From: Pseudonocardia sp.
GTDB taxonomy: Bacteria > Actinomycetota > Actinomycetes > Mycobacteriales > Pseudonocardiaceae
DNA length: 64,000 bases
Assembly (NCBI RefSeq): GCF_029263155.1
Contig: NZ_JAJCYB010000075.1
Location: forward strand, 1 to 64,000
Reading direction: 5' to 3'
The notes beneath the pieces were generated by a model. That model was given only the letters and a program-made list of their open reading frames with translations, was not told where the DNA came from and did not search any database. The position numbers were made by a program, and so were the translations under genes. Positions 9,716 through 17,742 of the stretch are shown one piece after another (the stretch's first letter is position 1; the number at the start of each line of letters is the position of its first letter).

Positions 9716-10171
9716 TGGCGAATGTGCTTCGTTCCTGCAAATGTTTCAGGCGACGCCGGACCTTGCACTCTGGCAACGTTTTCACCCGTTCGGCCCGAAA
9801 TTCGGTGCGCGCGGCCCCATTCCTGGCCCGCGATCACCTGAACAGCACCGGTGGCGCCACGCAGGGGCCTGACCACAGGCTTGCGACTCGTCTTTCCGAG
9901 TGTTCTACCCGGTGAAAATGCTCACGAGAACAGACCAGCGCAATTGAGACCTTGGTCATTCATCTCGCAGTGATCTGTTCGTAATCTCGACGGCGGCCTC
10001 GCGAGACCACCGCTCACCCGGAGCGGAGGGCGCGGGGTCACCGTCTGGACGGACGGGAACGGCGCCACCGCGCACGACCGGCGGCCACGCGACCGCGATC
10101 CCCGTTCGACCGCCGCGCGCTCCCCTGCTCGCGATCGCCGTCCGACGGTGCTCACCTCGAGGACCCCATCC
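9716..10171. other. 456-nt gene-free leader, lower GC
   Basis: No gene is seen. The first ~280 nt are clearly less GC-rich than the flanks and include a TAATCT (9982-9987) that could be a -10 box for the NlpC/P60 gene. The c-di-AMP riboswitch often found before such genes was looked for; its conserved CAGCTAACC-type segment is absent. Confidence 0.5.
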
Positions 10172-10780
10172 GTGCCGATCCACCCCGTGTCGAACCCCGC
10201 GCCGACCAGCACGTCGCCGGCCCCCTCGACGCAGCCCCACCTGCGCGCCTACGCCACCCGTGCCGCGGTCGTGGCCACCACCGCCGCGGCTGCCGCACTG
10301 CTGACCGTGCTGCCGGCGACCGGCGCCGCCGCCGCTCCCGCGACGTCGGCCGCTGCGGCCGCCTCGCTGCAGGCGGCGCCCGTCGTCCGCACGCCGGTCG
10401 CGCCGGTGGCCGCCGCCGCCCCCACCGCCGCCCTCAGCGCCCGCACCACCGCGGTGCGGTTGGCCCTGAGCAAGATCGGCTCCCCGTACCGCTGGGGCGG
10501 CACCGGGCCGTCGTCGTTCGACTGCTCCGGCCTGGTCACGTGGGCCTTCGCCCAGGCCGGCGTCGACGTGCCCCGTACCTCGCGCGCCCAGTCGCGGGCC
10601 GGGACGCCGGTGTCGCGGGCCGACCTGCAGCCCGGCGACCTGGTGTTCTTCTACTCCCCGGTCCGCCACGTCGGCATCTACATCGGCAACGGGCAGATGG
10701 TCCACTCCAGCCGGGCCGGCAAGCCGGTCGCGATCGCATCGCTCGACGGGCGCCCGTTCCACTCGGCCCGCCGCGTCTGA
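10172..10780 (+). CDS. Secreted NlpC/P60 peptidoglycan hydrolase
   Basis: Predicted exported cysteine peptidase acting on cell-wall peptides. An Arg-containing N-terminus followed by an Ala-rich segment (about 31-56) forms a signal peptide. The P60 domain spans about 90-195 with Cys118 in FDCSGL, His166 in RHVGIY and His178 as the third polar position. Length is 202 aa. GAGGA 8 nt upstream supports the GTG at 10172 over the GTG at 10148. Only one catalytic domain and no binding module is visible. Confidence 0.88.
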   Translation: MPIHPVSNPAPTSTSPAPSTQPHLRAYATRAAVVATTAAAAALLTVLPATGAAAAPATSAAAAASLQAAPVVRTPVAPVAAAAPTAALSARTTAVRLALSKIGSPYRWGGTGPSSFDCSGLVTWAFAQAGVDVPRTSRAQSRAGTPVSRADLQPGDLVFFYSPVRHVGIYIGNGQMVHSSRAGKPVAIASLDGRPFHSARRV

Positions 10781-10805
10781 ATCGACCCCGGGCGTCGACG
10801 TGGGG

Positions 10806-10811
10806 CATGAT
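10806..10811 (+). promoter_or_regulatory. -10 box of a probable leaderless promoter
   Basis: CATGAT (5 of 6 to TATAAT) ends 6 nt before the SDR ATG at 10818, with no Shine-Dalgarno. Confidence 0.4.
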
Positions 10812-10817
10812 CCGCAC

Positions 10818-11501
10818 ATGAAGCCCGTCGCCCTCGTCACCGGAGCGTCCCGGGGCATCGGTGCCGCGGTCGCGCGCGCACTCGCCCCGGGGCACGACCT
10901 CCTGCTGGGAGGACGCGATGCGGCCGCGCTCTCCGCACTGGCCGCGGAGCTGCCCGGTTCGCGTCCGTGGCCGGTGGAGCTCACCGACGGCGCGGCGCTG
11001 GCCGAGGCCACCGCCGGGATCGACCGGCTCGACGTGCTGGTGCACTCCGCAGGCACCGGGTTGCTCGGGACCGTGGCCGACACCCCGGCCTCGGTGTGGC
11101 GACAGCAGTTCGAGGTCAACGTCGTCGCCGTCGCCGAGCTGACCCGGCTGCTGCTACCGGCCCTTCGGGCGGCCCGAGGCCGGGTCGTGCTGCTCAACTC
11201 CGGTGCCGGGCTCGCCGCCCGACCCGGGTGGGCGTCCTACGCGGCCAGCAAGTTCGCACTGCGCGCGTTCGCGGACGCGTTGCGCGCCGAGGAGGCGGAC
11301 TCGGGGGTGCGTGTCACGTCGGTGCACCCCGGGCGCGTCGACACCGACATGCAGCGCGCCGTCGTCGAGCACGAGGGCGGCACGTACGACCCCTCCGCGT
11401 TCCTGCGTCCGGAGTCGGTGGCGGGTGCGGTCCTGCTGGCGGTGACGGCTCCCGCGGACGCGGCGCTGACCGAGCTGGTCCTGCGCCCGACCGGCGCCTG
11501 A
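10818..11501 (+). CDS. Short-chain dehydrogenase/reductase
   Basis: Rossmann-fold NAD(P)-dependent oxidoreductase of 227 aa. The cofactor motif TGASRGIG is at 8-15, catalytic Ser128, and YAASK with Tyr141/Lys145; all are intact. The substrate cannot be told from sequence. It stands alone, with a candidate leaderless promoter. Its stop codon lies in the first unit of a 17-nt tandem repeat. Confidence 0.88.
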   Translation: MKPVALVTGASRGIGAAVARALAPGHDLLLGGRDAAALSALAAELPGSRPWPVELTDGAALAEATAGIDRLDVLVHSAGTGLLGTVADTPASVWRQQFEVNVVAVAELTRLLLPALRAARGRVVLLNSGAGLAARPGWASYAASKFALRAFADALRAEEADSGVRVTSVHPGRVDTDMQRAVVEHEGGTYDPSAFLRPESVAGAVLLAVTAPADAALTELVLRPTGA

Positions 11502-11544
11502 GCCCGTTCAGCGCCTGAGTCCGTTCAGCGCCTGAGTCCGTTCA
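11494..11544. repeat. Three-copy 17-nt tandem repeat at a stop codon
   Basis: The unit GCGCCTGAGTCCGTTCA occurs at 11494-11510 (one mismatch), 11511-11527 and 11528-11544. The first copy contains the last codons and TGA of the SDR gene, so the gene end was duplicated twice into non-coding DNA. Confidence 0.9.
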
Positions 11545-11611
11545 GCGGATGTGCTGCTGACAGTTGTCACCATCCGCCGTGCGATCGATGCGCGGACCCC
11601 TCGGGCGCGCC

Positions 11612-11617
11612 TACCCT
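11612..11617 (+). promoter_or_regulatory. -10 box of a probable leaderless promoter
   Basis: TACCCT ends 7 nt before the GTG of the DUF1707 gene; there is no Shine-Dalgarno. Confidence 0.55.
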
Positions 11618-11624
11618 GGGCTCC

Positions 11625-12059
11625 GTGAGCGGGGACATCGAACACCGGGGCGGCCACGGCTACATGCGCGCGTCGGACGCCGACCGCAACGCCGTGGCGC
11701 AGCGGCTGCAGGCCGCCGTCGACGAGGGCCGCCTCGACCTCTCCGACTACGACGAGCGGCTCCAGCATGCCTACGCGGCACGCACCTACGCCGAACTCGA
11801 GCGCGTCACCGCCGACCTGCCCGCTCCCGTGCCCGACCGGAAGGTGGTGGCCAAGGAGAAGGCCGCGGTGGAACGCGCGCAGTGGTGGGACGAGTGGCGT
11901 TCGTGGCTGGGCGGCGCCATCATCATGATCGGGATCTGGGGCGCGACGTCGCTCGCGTCGGGCCAGTTCAACGCGTTCTGGCCGGCGATCCCGCTCGGCA
12001 TCTGGGCCGCGGTCCTGCTCGCCTCCGCCGTGGGCGGCACGTCGCGTCGCCCCGACTGA
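11625..12059 (+). CDS. DUF1707 domain protein with two membrane helices
   Basis: 144 aa. The N-terminal half is a DUF1707 domain (residues about 13-65: RASDADRNAVAQRLQ ... GRLDLSDYDERLQ), a small helical module common at the start of actinobacterial membrane proteins. The C-terminal half has two hydrophobic segments separated by a short loop. Function is unknown. A TACCCT box 7 nt upstream suggests a leaderless mRNA. Confidence 0.8.
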   Translation: MSGDIEHRGGHGYMRASDADRNAVAQRLQAAVDEGRLDLSDYDERLQHAYAARTYAELERVTADLPAPVPDRKVVAKEKAAVERAQWWDEWRSWLGGAIIMIGIWGATSLASGQFNAFWPAIPLGIWAAVLLASAVGGTSRRPD

Positions 12060-12072
12060 CGCCCACGACGGG

Positions 12073-12078
12073 TACGGT
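12073..12078 (+). promoter_or_regulatory. -10 box of a probable leaderless promoter
   Basis: TACGGT ends 6 nt before the ATG at 12085; there is no Shine-Dalgarno. It would drive the nucleotidyltransferase-HEPN pair. Confidence 0.5.
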
Positions 12079-12084
12079 CGCACC

Positions 12085-12834
12085 ATGCTCGATCCGGAGG
12101 CCGTGGATCTCGACGGGCTCTGCGCCGCCCTCGACGACCACACACCGGGAGTCACCTGGTGGCTCGATCCCGACACCGGCGAGATCCGGTCCCACCTCGC
12201 CGATGTCGGCGGTCCGCGGCCCACGGGAAGGCGGATCCGCCGGACCGAGTCGCACGAGAGCTATCAGGACATGGCGCAGTTCGTGGCCGCCGTGCACCAC
12301 CGCCGGGCCGCCGACCTGCTCGATCGCGCGATCAGCGGCCGTGGCGCGTTCCGCCGCTTCAAGGACACGCTGGTCGAGTTCCCGGACCTGCGCGACCAGT
12401 GGTTCCGCTACCGCGACGCCCGGGCACGCAGACGGGCACTGCGCTGGCTCGCCGACGAGGGCCTGGTGGACCGCGCCGTCGCCGAACGGCTTGCGGCCGC
12501 CCACCCCGACCCGACCGCGGGCGAGGAGGACCTCCCGGCCGCGGTCGCGGTCGACCTGGGCATGCTCTACGGCGACCGGCTCCGGCAGGTGCTCGTGTTC
12601 GGTTCCTGGGTGCGCGGTGACGGTCCGGGGGAGTTCGACCTGCAGCTGATCGTGGTGCTCGACGAGCTGCGGTCGATCTGGGAGGAGCTGCACCGGATGG
12701 ACGACGTGCTGTGGCGGCACACCGAGCGCTCCGGGTTGGCGGTCACCGCGGTCCCGGTGGACGCCACCCAGCTGCGCTCGCCCGGCACCCCGATGCTGGC
12801 CCGTGCCGTGGCCGAGGCCCGGGTGGTCGCATGA
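12085..12834 (+). CDS. UPF0158-nucleotidyltransferase (MNT-like) fusion
   Basis: 249 aa. Residues about 1-125 match the UPF0158 family (ESYQDMAQF ... FRRFKDTLVEFPDL). Residues about 160-245 resemble a minimal nucleotidyltransferase domain: GS at 173-174 followed by ten residues and then D185-L-Q187. In the antitoxin MntA the motif is GSX10DXD, so the second Asp is Gln here, or by a shifted alignment an E-F-D acidic pair remains. The gene overlaps the HEPN gene by 4 nt. Known MNT partners AMPylate HEPN toxins; whether this degenerate domain does so is open. Confidence 0.65.
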   Translation: MLDPEAVDLDGLCAALDDHTPGVTWWLDPDTGEIRSHLADVGGPRPTGRRIRRTESHESYQDMAQFVAAVHHRRAADLLDRAISGRGAFRRFKDTLVEFPDLRDQWFRYRDARARRRALRWLADEGLVDRAVAERLAAAHPDPTAGEEDLPAAVAVDLGMLYGDRLRQVLVFGSWVRGDGPGEFDLQLIVVLDELRSIWEELHRMDDVLWRHTERSGLAVTAVPVDATQLRSPGTPMLARAVAEARVVA

Positions 12835-13274
12835 CCCCGGACCCACGTATCGGGGTCCCGCGCGCCCGCGAGGAACTGTTCGCCGCCCACCTGCTCGCGA
12901 CCACCGGGTTCGCCGCCCAGACGGTCGCGCTCGCGTTCCGGGCGGCGCTCGCCGCCGCCGAGTCGGTCCTGCTCGAGCTGGGGCGACCACCGGAGCCCGA
13001 GCCGGGCGCGGTCGTGGCGGCGTTCGTCCGGCACGTGGTGCTCGAACGCGGGCTGGATCCCGACACCGGGCGGCTGCTGCGCTCGCTGTACAACCGGGCC
13101 GAGCTCGCCCACGCCGACGGCGCCGTGCCGCCGGGGGAGGGCCCGGCCGCGATCAGCGACGCCACCACGGTGGTGGACGTCGTCGACGAGTGGCTCAAGC
13201 ACTCCGACTACGTGGCCATCGCCCGCGGGGAGGGCACCCCGACCCGCCCCCGCCCGCCTCGACGCCGGCGCTGA
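12831..13274 (+). CDS. HEPN-like domain protein
   Basis: 147 aa, mostly helical. It contains R89-AELA-H94, an RX4H pair as in HEPN ribonucleases; the following position is Asp (HAD) where HepT toxins have HXY. The ATG at 12831 overlaps the preceding stop in ATGA, so the two proteins are made together, as in MntA-HepT modules. A basic Pro/Arg tail ends the protein. The call rests on the motif, size and operon; it could instead be an inactive relative. Confidence 0.6.
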   Translation: MTPDPRIGVPRAREELFAAHLLATTGFAAQTVALAFRAALAAAESVLLELGRPPEPEPGAVVAAFVRHVVLERGLDPDTGRLLRSLYNRAELAHADGAVPPGEGPAAISDATTVVDVVDEWLKHSDYVAIARGEGTPTRPRPPRRRR

Positions 13275-13418
13275 CGCGACGACCCGTCCGCAGTCCGCCC
13301 CCGGCGTGCGGTAGCCCGGCCCGTCGCGGGCACATTGGCCGGCCCGCCCCTCGTCGCGGTGCCGGAGCCGTTGGTGCCTCCTCCCGTGATCGGCGGGATG
13401 GAACCGGGGGACGTGTCC

Positions 13419-13449
13419 CGCCCGCCTGTCGGTTCCGAGCCGGCGGGCG
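13419..13449. terminator. Candidate bidirectional hairpin between convergent genes
   Basis: CGCCCGCC (13419-13426) pairs with GGCGGGCG (13442-13449), with a further 3-bp inner stem. It lies in the 278-nt gap where the HEPN and leuS genes converge. There is no T tract. Nothing else is seen in this gap. Confidence 0.35.
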
Positions 13450-13552
13450 CCGGGGGCCGGGGGCCGCCCGGCGGTGCACCGCGCTCACCGGTGCCGCGCG
13501 TGGCGCCCGACCCGTGATGTGCCGCGCCGGAACCGGTGAGCGGGCCCGGCCG

Positions 13553-16387
13553 TCAGCGGACCACGTTCACCAGGCGGCCCGGCACCACGATCACCTTGCG
13601 GGGGGCCGCGCCGTCCAGCGCGGCCACCACCTTCGGATCGGCCAGTGCCGCCGCCTCGACGTCGCCGGCCGAGGCGTCCGCCGGGACCGTGACGCGCGAG
13701 CGGACCTTGCCGTTGACCTGGATCGGGTACTCCACCGTGTCCGCCACCAGGTACCGCTCGTCCGCCACCGGGAACGGGGCGTAGGCCAGCGAGTCACCGT
13801 GGCCCAGGCGCGACCACAGCTCCTCCGCGATGTGCGGGGTCAGCGGGGCCATCATCAGCACCAGCTGCTCTGCCACCGACCGCGGTACGGGGGCGCCGCG
13901 CTTCGTCAGGTGGTTGTTGAGCTCGATCAGCTTGGCCGCTGCCGTGTTGTAGTGCAGGGCCCGGTAGTCGACGTGCACCCCGGCGATCGCCCGGTGCAGC
14001 GCGCGCAGCGTCTCGACGTCGGGCTCGTCGTCGGTGACGCGCACGGCCCCGGTCTGCTCGTCGACCAGGTTGCGCCAGACCCGCTGCAGGAACCGCTGCG
14101 AGCCGACGACGTCGCGGGTGGACCACGGGCGTGACACGTCCATCGGGCCGGTCGACATCTCGTACAGCCGGAAGGTGTCGGCGCCGTAGCGCTCGCACAT
14201 CTCGTCGGGCGTCACGACGTTGCGCAGCGACTTGCCCATCTTCCCGTACTCGCGCTGCACCGGCTCGCCGTTCCACGTGAAACCACCGTCGGGCGACTCC
14301 ACGACCTCCTCGGCCGGGACGTAGGTGCCGCGGGCGTCGGTGTAGGCGAACGCCTGGATGTAGCCCTGGTTGAACAGCCTGCGGAACGGCTCCTCGGAGC
14401 TCAGGTGCCCCAGGTCGTAGAGCACCTTGTGCCAGAAGCGGGCGTACAGCAGGTGCAGCACGGCGTGCTCGACGCCGCCGACGTACAGGTCGACGCCGCC
14501 CGGGTCCCCCGGTGTCGCCGGGTCCGGGCCCAGCCAGTACCGCTCGACCTCCGGGTCGACGAAGCGCTCGTGGTTGTCCGGGTCCAGGTAGCGCAGGTGG
14601 TACCAGCAGGACCCGGCCCACTGCGGCATCGTGTTCGTCTCGCGCCGGTAGGACGCCGCGCCGCCTCCCAGGTCCAGCTCGGCGATGACCCAGTCCTCGT
14701 TGCGTGACAGCGGCGGCTCCGGCTCGGTGTCGGCCGCGTCGGGGGCGTAGGTCTTGGGCGAGTAGTCGTCGATCTCGGGCAGCTCGACAGGCAGCTCGGA
14801 GTCGGGCAGCCCGACCGGCAGGCCGTCGGCGTCCCACACCACGGGGAACGGCTCGCCCCAGTAGCGCTGGCGGGAGAACAGCCAGTCGCGCAGCTTGTAC
14901 TGGGTGACCGCCTCGCCGTCGCCGCGGGCGACCAGCCAGTCGGTGATCGCGCGCTTGGCCTCGGCGACGCCCAGCCCGTCCAGGCTGATCTCCTCGTTGG
15001 CCGAGTTGACGGCCGGGCCGTCCCCGGTGAAGGCCTCACCGTCCCACTCGCCCGGGTCGACCGTGCGGACGATCGGCAGCCCGAACGCGGTGGCGAAGTC
15101 CCAGTCACGCTGGTCCTGACCGGGCACCGCCATGATCGCGCCGGTGCCGTACCCCATCAGGACGTAGTCGGCGACGAACACCGGGATCCGCTCGCCGTTG
15201 ACCGGGTTGACCGCGTGCGCGCCGGTGAAGACGCCGGTCTTGTCCCGGTTCTCCTGGCGGTCCAGGTCGGTCTTGCGACCGGCCCGGAACCGGTAGTCCT
15301 CGACGGCCAGCGCCGGCGTGCCCGCGCCCCCGGTCCAGCGCTCGTCGGTGCCCTCGGGCCACTCCAGCGGCGTCAGGCTCGTCACCAGCGGGTGCTCGGG
15401 GGCCAGCACCATGTACGTCGCGCCGAACAGGGTGTCGGGGCGGGTCGTGAAGACCTCGATGTCGGCGGGCGCGCCGGTGCCGGTGGCCGTGCCGAACCGG
15501 ACGACCGCGCCCTCGGAACGGCCGATCCAGTTGCGCTGCATCGCCTTGACCGAGTCGGGCCAGTCCAGGCGGTCCAGGTCGGCGACCAGGCGGTCGGAGT
15601 ACGCGGTGATCCGCATCATCCACTGCTTCAGGCTGCGCCGGAACACCGGGAAGTTGCCGCGCTCGCTGCGGCCGTCGGCGGTGACCTCCTCGTTGGCCAG
15701 CACCGTGCCCAGACCGGGGCACCAGTTCACCGGCGCCTCGGAGATGTAGGCCAGGCGGTGGCCGTCGATCACCCTGCGCTGCTCGACGCGGGACAACTCG
15801 TCCCACGGACCGCGGGTGCCGGCGGCGTACTCGGCCTCCAGCTCCGCGATCGGGCGGGCCTTGCGCTGCTCGGGGTCGTACCAGGCGTTGTAGATCTGCA
15901 GGAAGATCCACTGCGTCCAGCGGTAGAACTCGACGTCGGTGGTGGCCACCGAGCGGCGGTCGTCGTGGGCCAGGCCCAGCTGGCGCAGCTGCTCCTTGTA
16001 ACGACGGATGTTGGCCTCGGTGGTGGTGCGCGGGTGCGTGCCCGTCTGCACCGCGTACTGCTCGGCGGGCAGGCCGAAGGAGTCGAAACCCATCGTGTGC
16101 AGCACCGTGCGGCCGTTCATCCGCAGGTAACGGCCGAGCACGTCGGTGCCGATGAAGCCCAGCGGATGCCCGACGTGCAGGCCCGACCCGGACGGGTACG
16201 GGAACATGTCCATCAGGTAGACCTTCGCCCCGGCGTCGGGTCCCGGGCGGCTGGGCGTCTGGAACGTGCCCTCGCGCTCCCAGCGGTCCTGCCAACGGCG
16301 CTCGATCTCGGTGGCCAGCGCGGCACCGTAGCGGAAGGGCGGCGCATCCGCGACGGGGTCGACGGCGGTGCTGGTGTCGGTGCTCAT
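13553..16387 (-). CDS. leuS: Leucyl-tRNA synthetase
   Basis: Class I aminoacyl-tRNA synthetase charging tRNA-Leu; 944 aa, a usual length. The HIGH-type motif is HVGH at 71-74 (within [11 protein letters not shown]), the KMSKS loop is KMGKS at 716-720, and a CP1 editing domain lies between. The chosen ATG (16387) starts MSTDTST; the in-frame ATG two codons upstream and another further upstream are less likely. Upstream is a leucine-coding leader peptide and a terminator-like hairpin, pointing to attenuation control by leucyl-tRNA supply. Confidence 0.95.
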   Translation of the reverse strand: MSTDTSTAVDPVADAPPFRYGAALATEIERRWQDRWEREGTFQTPSRPGPDAGAKVYLMDMFPYPSGSGLHVGHPLGFIGTDVLGRYLRMNGRTVLHTMGFDSFGLPAEQYAVQTGTHPRTTTEANIRRYKEQLRQLGLAHDDRRSVATTDVEFYRWTQWIFLQIYNAWYDPEQRKARPIAELEAEYAAGTRGPWDELSRVEQRRVIDGHRLAYISEAPVNWCPGLGTVLANEEVTADGRSERGNFPVFRRSLKQWMMRITAYSDRLVADLDRLDWPDSVKAMQRNWIGRSEGAVVRFGTATGTGAPADIEVFTTRPDTLFGATYMVLAPEHPLVTSLTPLEWPEGTDERWTGGAGTPALAVEDYRFRAGRKTDLDRQENRDKTGVFTGAHAVNPVNGERIPVFVADYVLMGYGTGAIMAVPGQDQRDWDFATAFGLPIVRTVDPGEWDGEAFTGDGPAVNSANEEISLDGLGVAEAKRAITDWLVARGDGEAVTQYKLRDWLFSRQRYWGEPFPVVWDADGLPVGLPDSELPVELPEIDDYSPKTYAPDAADTEPEPPLSRNEDWVIAELDLGGGAASYRRETNTMPQWAGSCWYHLRYLDPDNHERFVDPEVERYWLGPDPATPGDPGGVDLYVGGVEHAVLHLLYARFWHKVLYDLGHLSSEEPFRRLFNQGYIQAFAYTDARGTYVPAEEVVESPDGGFTWNGEPVQREYGKMGKSLRNVVTPDEMCERYGADTFRLYEMSTGPMDVSRPWSTRDVVGSQRFLQRVWRNLVDEQTGAVRVTDDEPDVETLRALHRAIAGVHVDYRALHYNTAAAKLIELNNHLTKRGAPVPRSVAEQLVLMMAPLTPHIAEELWSRLGHGDSLAYAPFPVADERYLVADTVEYPIQVNGKVRSRVTVPADASAGDVEAAALADPKVVAALDGAAPRKVIVVPGRLVNVVR

Positions 16388-16428
16388 GTCCATCCCGATG
16401 GGTTCGTGGCGGGGCCCGGAAAGCACGA

Positions 16429-16457
16429 AACCCCTCCGCCACGAGGCGTGAGGGGTT
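16429..16457 (-). terminator. leuS attenuator hairpin
   Basis: On the minus strand AACCCCTC (16457-16450) pairs with GAGGGGTT (16436-16429), stacked on a second CGCC/GGCG stem closing a 4-nt loop, with one bulged base. It is followed by TCGTGCTTT, a weak T-rich stretch, and ends about 40 nt before the leuS start. Placement between leader ORF and gene fits a transcription attenuator. Confidence 0.65.
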
Positions 16458-16488
16458 GCCGCGCCGGGGTCGGTCAGACCGGCGCGGC
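16458..16488 (-). promoter_or_regulatory. First hairpin of the leuS leader RNA
   Basis: A perfect 10-bp inverted repeat (16458-16467 with 16479-16488) directly abuts the attenuator hairpin. Its 5' arm lies in the last codons of the leader ORF, just after the Leu codons. A ribosome stalled there would stop this hairpin forming, so it could be the switch element. Confidence 0.55.
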
Positions 16489-16512
16489 GCCGAGAAGAAG
16501 TCGTCGGGCCAC
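16474..16512 (-). CDS. leuS leader peptide
   Basis: A 12-residue ORF, GTG start to TGA, reading [12 protein letters not shown]. Three consecutive Leu codons CTT-CTT-CTC include the T-ending form that is rare in such GC-rich DNA. A TACCCT -10 box ends 6 nt before the GTG, so the leader would be translated from the first nucleotide of the mRNA. Together with the downstream hairpins this is the arrangement of ribosome-mediated attenuation. No T-box sequence is present. Confidence 0.65.
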   Translation of the reverse strand: MARRLLLGAAPV

Positions 16513-16518
16513 GTCACC

Positions 16519-16524
16519 AGGGTA
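16519..16524 (-). promoter_or_regulatory. -10 box for the leuS leader transcript
   Basis: TACCCT on the minus strand, 6 nt before the leader peptide GTG at 16512. Confidence 0.55.
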
Positions 16525-16559
16525 GACCCGGGGCCGGTCGGGGTGCGATCGGGTTGACC

Positions 16560-16565
16560 TACCCT
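16560..16565 (+). promoter_or_regulatory. -10 box of a probable leaderless promoter
   Basis: TACCCT ends 7 nt before the GTG of the SdpI-like gene at 16573, divergent from the leuS leader promoter. Confidence 0.5.
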
Positions 16566-16572
16566 GGTCACC

Positions 16573-17064
16573 GTGCCCCTCGTGCCGCGCCTGATCCTCG
16601 GTTCCCTGCTGGCGCTGGCCGGGCTGTTGCTGCTGGCGGTGGCCGTGCTCGGGGCGCGGGGGCGCCTGCCGCGCAACCGCTGGGCGGGGGTGCGCACCGT
16701 CGAGACGCTGCGCTCCGACGCCGCCTTCCTGCTCGCCAACCGGGTGGCCGCGGCGCCGATCGGGGCGGCGGGCGCCGTCGCCGTCGCAGGTGGGCTCGTC
16801 ACGCTCGCCGGACCGTCCGGGGCCGTGTCGGTCGCCGTGGTGGCGGTGGCGGTGGCGGGTACCGCGGTGCTCGGCGCGTTCGGCGGAATGATGGGTCAGC
16901 GGGCGGCGGCGACGGTGCCGGACCCGGTGGTGCCGTCGGCCTGCGCCGGAACCTGTGCGGGATGCGATCTGGTGGCGGGATGCGGCGACGGCGCCGGCGC
17001 CGACCCGGCGGGAGCCGAACGCAAGGCCGCCGAGCAGCCGTCCCGCGACGCCGGCCGAGCATGA
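16573..17064 (+). CDS. SdpI-family membrane protein with C-terminal Cys cluster
   Basis: 163 aa. The N-terminal part carries the SdpI signature RNRWAGVRTVETLRSD (about 36-51) between hydrophobic segments; SdpI in Bacillus is an immunity and signalling protein, but distant homologues have no known role. After a further two membrane segments the C-terminus has four Cys in CAGTCAGCDLVAGC (about 124-137), which may bind metal. It is read from a candidate leaderless promoter. Confidence 0.75.
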   Translation: MPLVPRLILGSLLALAGLLLLAVAVLGARGRLPRNRWAGVRTVETLRSDAAFLLANRVAAAPIGAAGAVAVAGGLVTLAGPSGAVSVAVVAVAVAGTAVLGAFGGMMGQRAAATVPDPVVPSACAGTCAGCDLVAGCGDGAGADPAGAERKAAEQPSRDAGRA

Positions 17065-17151
17065 CGGGACGGCGCGTCGCAGACCCTTCGGGCCCTCGCA
17101 CATGCTGCAGCCCGTGCGACGGACGACGGCCTCTGCGACGACGGTACGGAT

Positions 17152-17649
17152 TCACCAGCCCCAGGATCCCTCGCCGCCCTTGAACGGTCCGACCACCTCC
17201 GGGGTCACCCAGCCGCCGTAGAAGCCGCCGGGCTGCGGCTCGACGCGCACCCCGTCGAGCGTGATCTCGTCGAACGGCCCGGCGTAGACGGCCACCCGGT
17301 CGTGCAGGTCCGGATAGCGCCGATCCGGCTCCGGGTACCACCAGCCCACCTCGCGCAGCGGAGCCGCGCCGCGTACCCCCACGTCGACGTAGCGCGCGAC
17401 GCCCTTCCACTCGCAGAACGTGGTCCTCTCCACCGGCGTCAGGTACGTCCCGAACGCGGAGCGCGGCAGGTAGAACGTGGGTGGATGGCTGGTCTCCAGC
17501 ACGCGGACCAGGTCGGTCGTGTCGGCGACGACCACGCCGCCGTGGCGCAGCACCGCGCGGCGCCGGTCGCGCTCGGCGCGAGGTGGGCGCGGGTAGTCCC
17601 AGACGGACTCCTGGCCGGGACCTGCGGGTTCGGGGCGGGGGCGGGGCAT
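17152..17649 (-). CDS. DUF427 domain protein
   Basis: 165 aa, soluble. The DUF427 fold is recognisable from the Glu/Trp-rich core ERTTFCEWKGVARY and the C-terminal GPFKGGEGSWGW. The function of the family is unknown. The ATG at 17649 is chosen because CAGGAT, a -10-like box, ends 6 nt before it; no Shine-Dalgarno is seen. Confidence 0.8.
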   Translation of the reverse strand: MPRPRPEPAGPGQESVWDYPRPPRAERDRRRAVLRHGGVVVADTTDLVRVLETSHPPTFYLPRSAFGTYLTPVERTTFCEWKGVARYVDVGVRGAAPLREVGWWYPEPDRRYPDLHDRVAVYAGPFDEITLDGVRVEPQPGGFYGGWVTPEVVGPFKGGEGSWGW

Positions 17650-17742
17650 GGCCCCATCCTGGCGCGGCCGAGCGCCCGGCGCGCGCCGGTCCGGGTGCCG
17701 AGGCGACCGCGGGCCGGTGCTCGGCACCCCCGGCGGCGCGGC

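Noticed and set aside
13335-13517. 60-codon frame between the HEPN gene and leuS
   Set aside because: Pro/Gly-rich translation, no ribosome site, in a convergent gap with a hairpin.
16388-16572. T-box riboswitch upstream of leuS
   Set aside because: No T-box sequence or specifier loop is visible; a leader peptide with Leu codons explains the region better.
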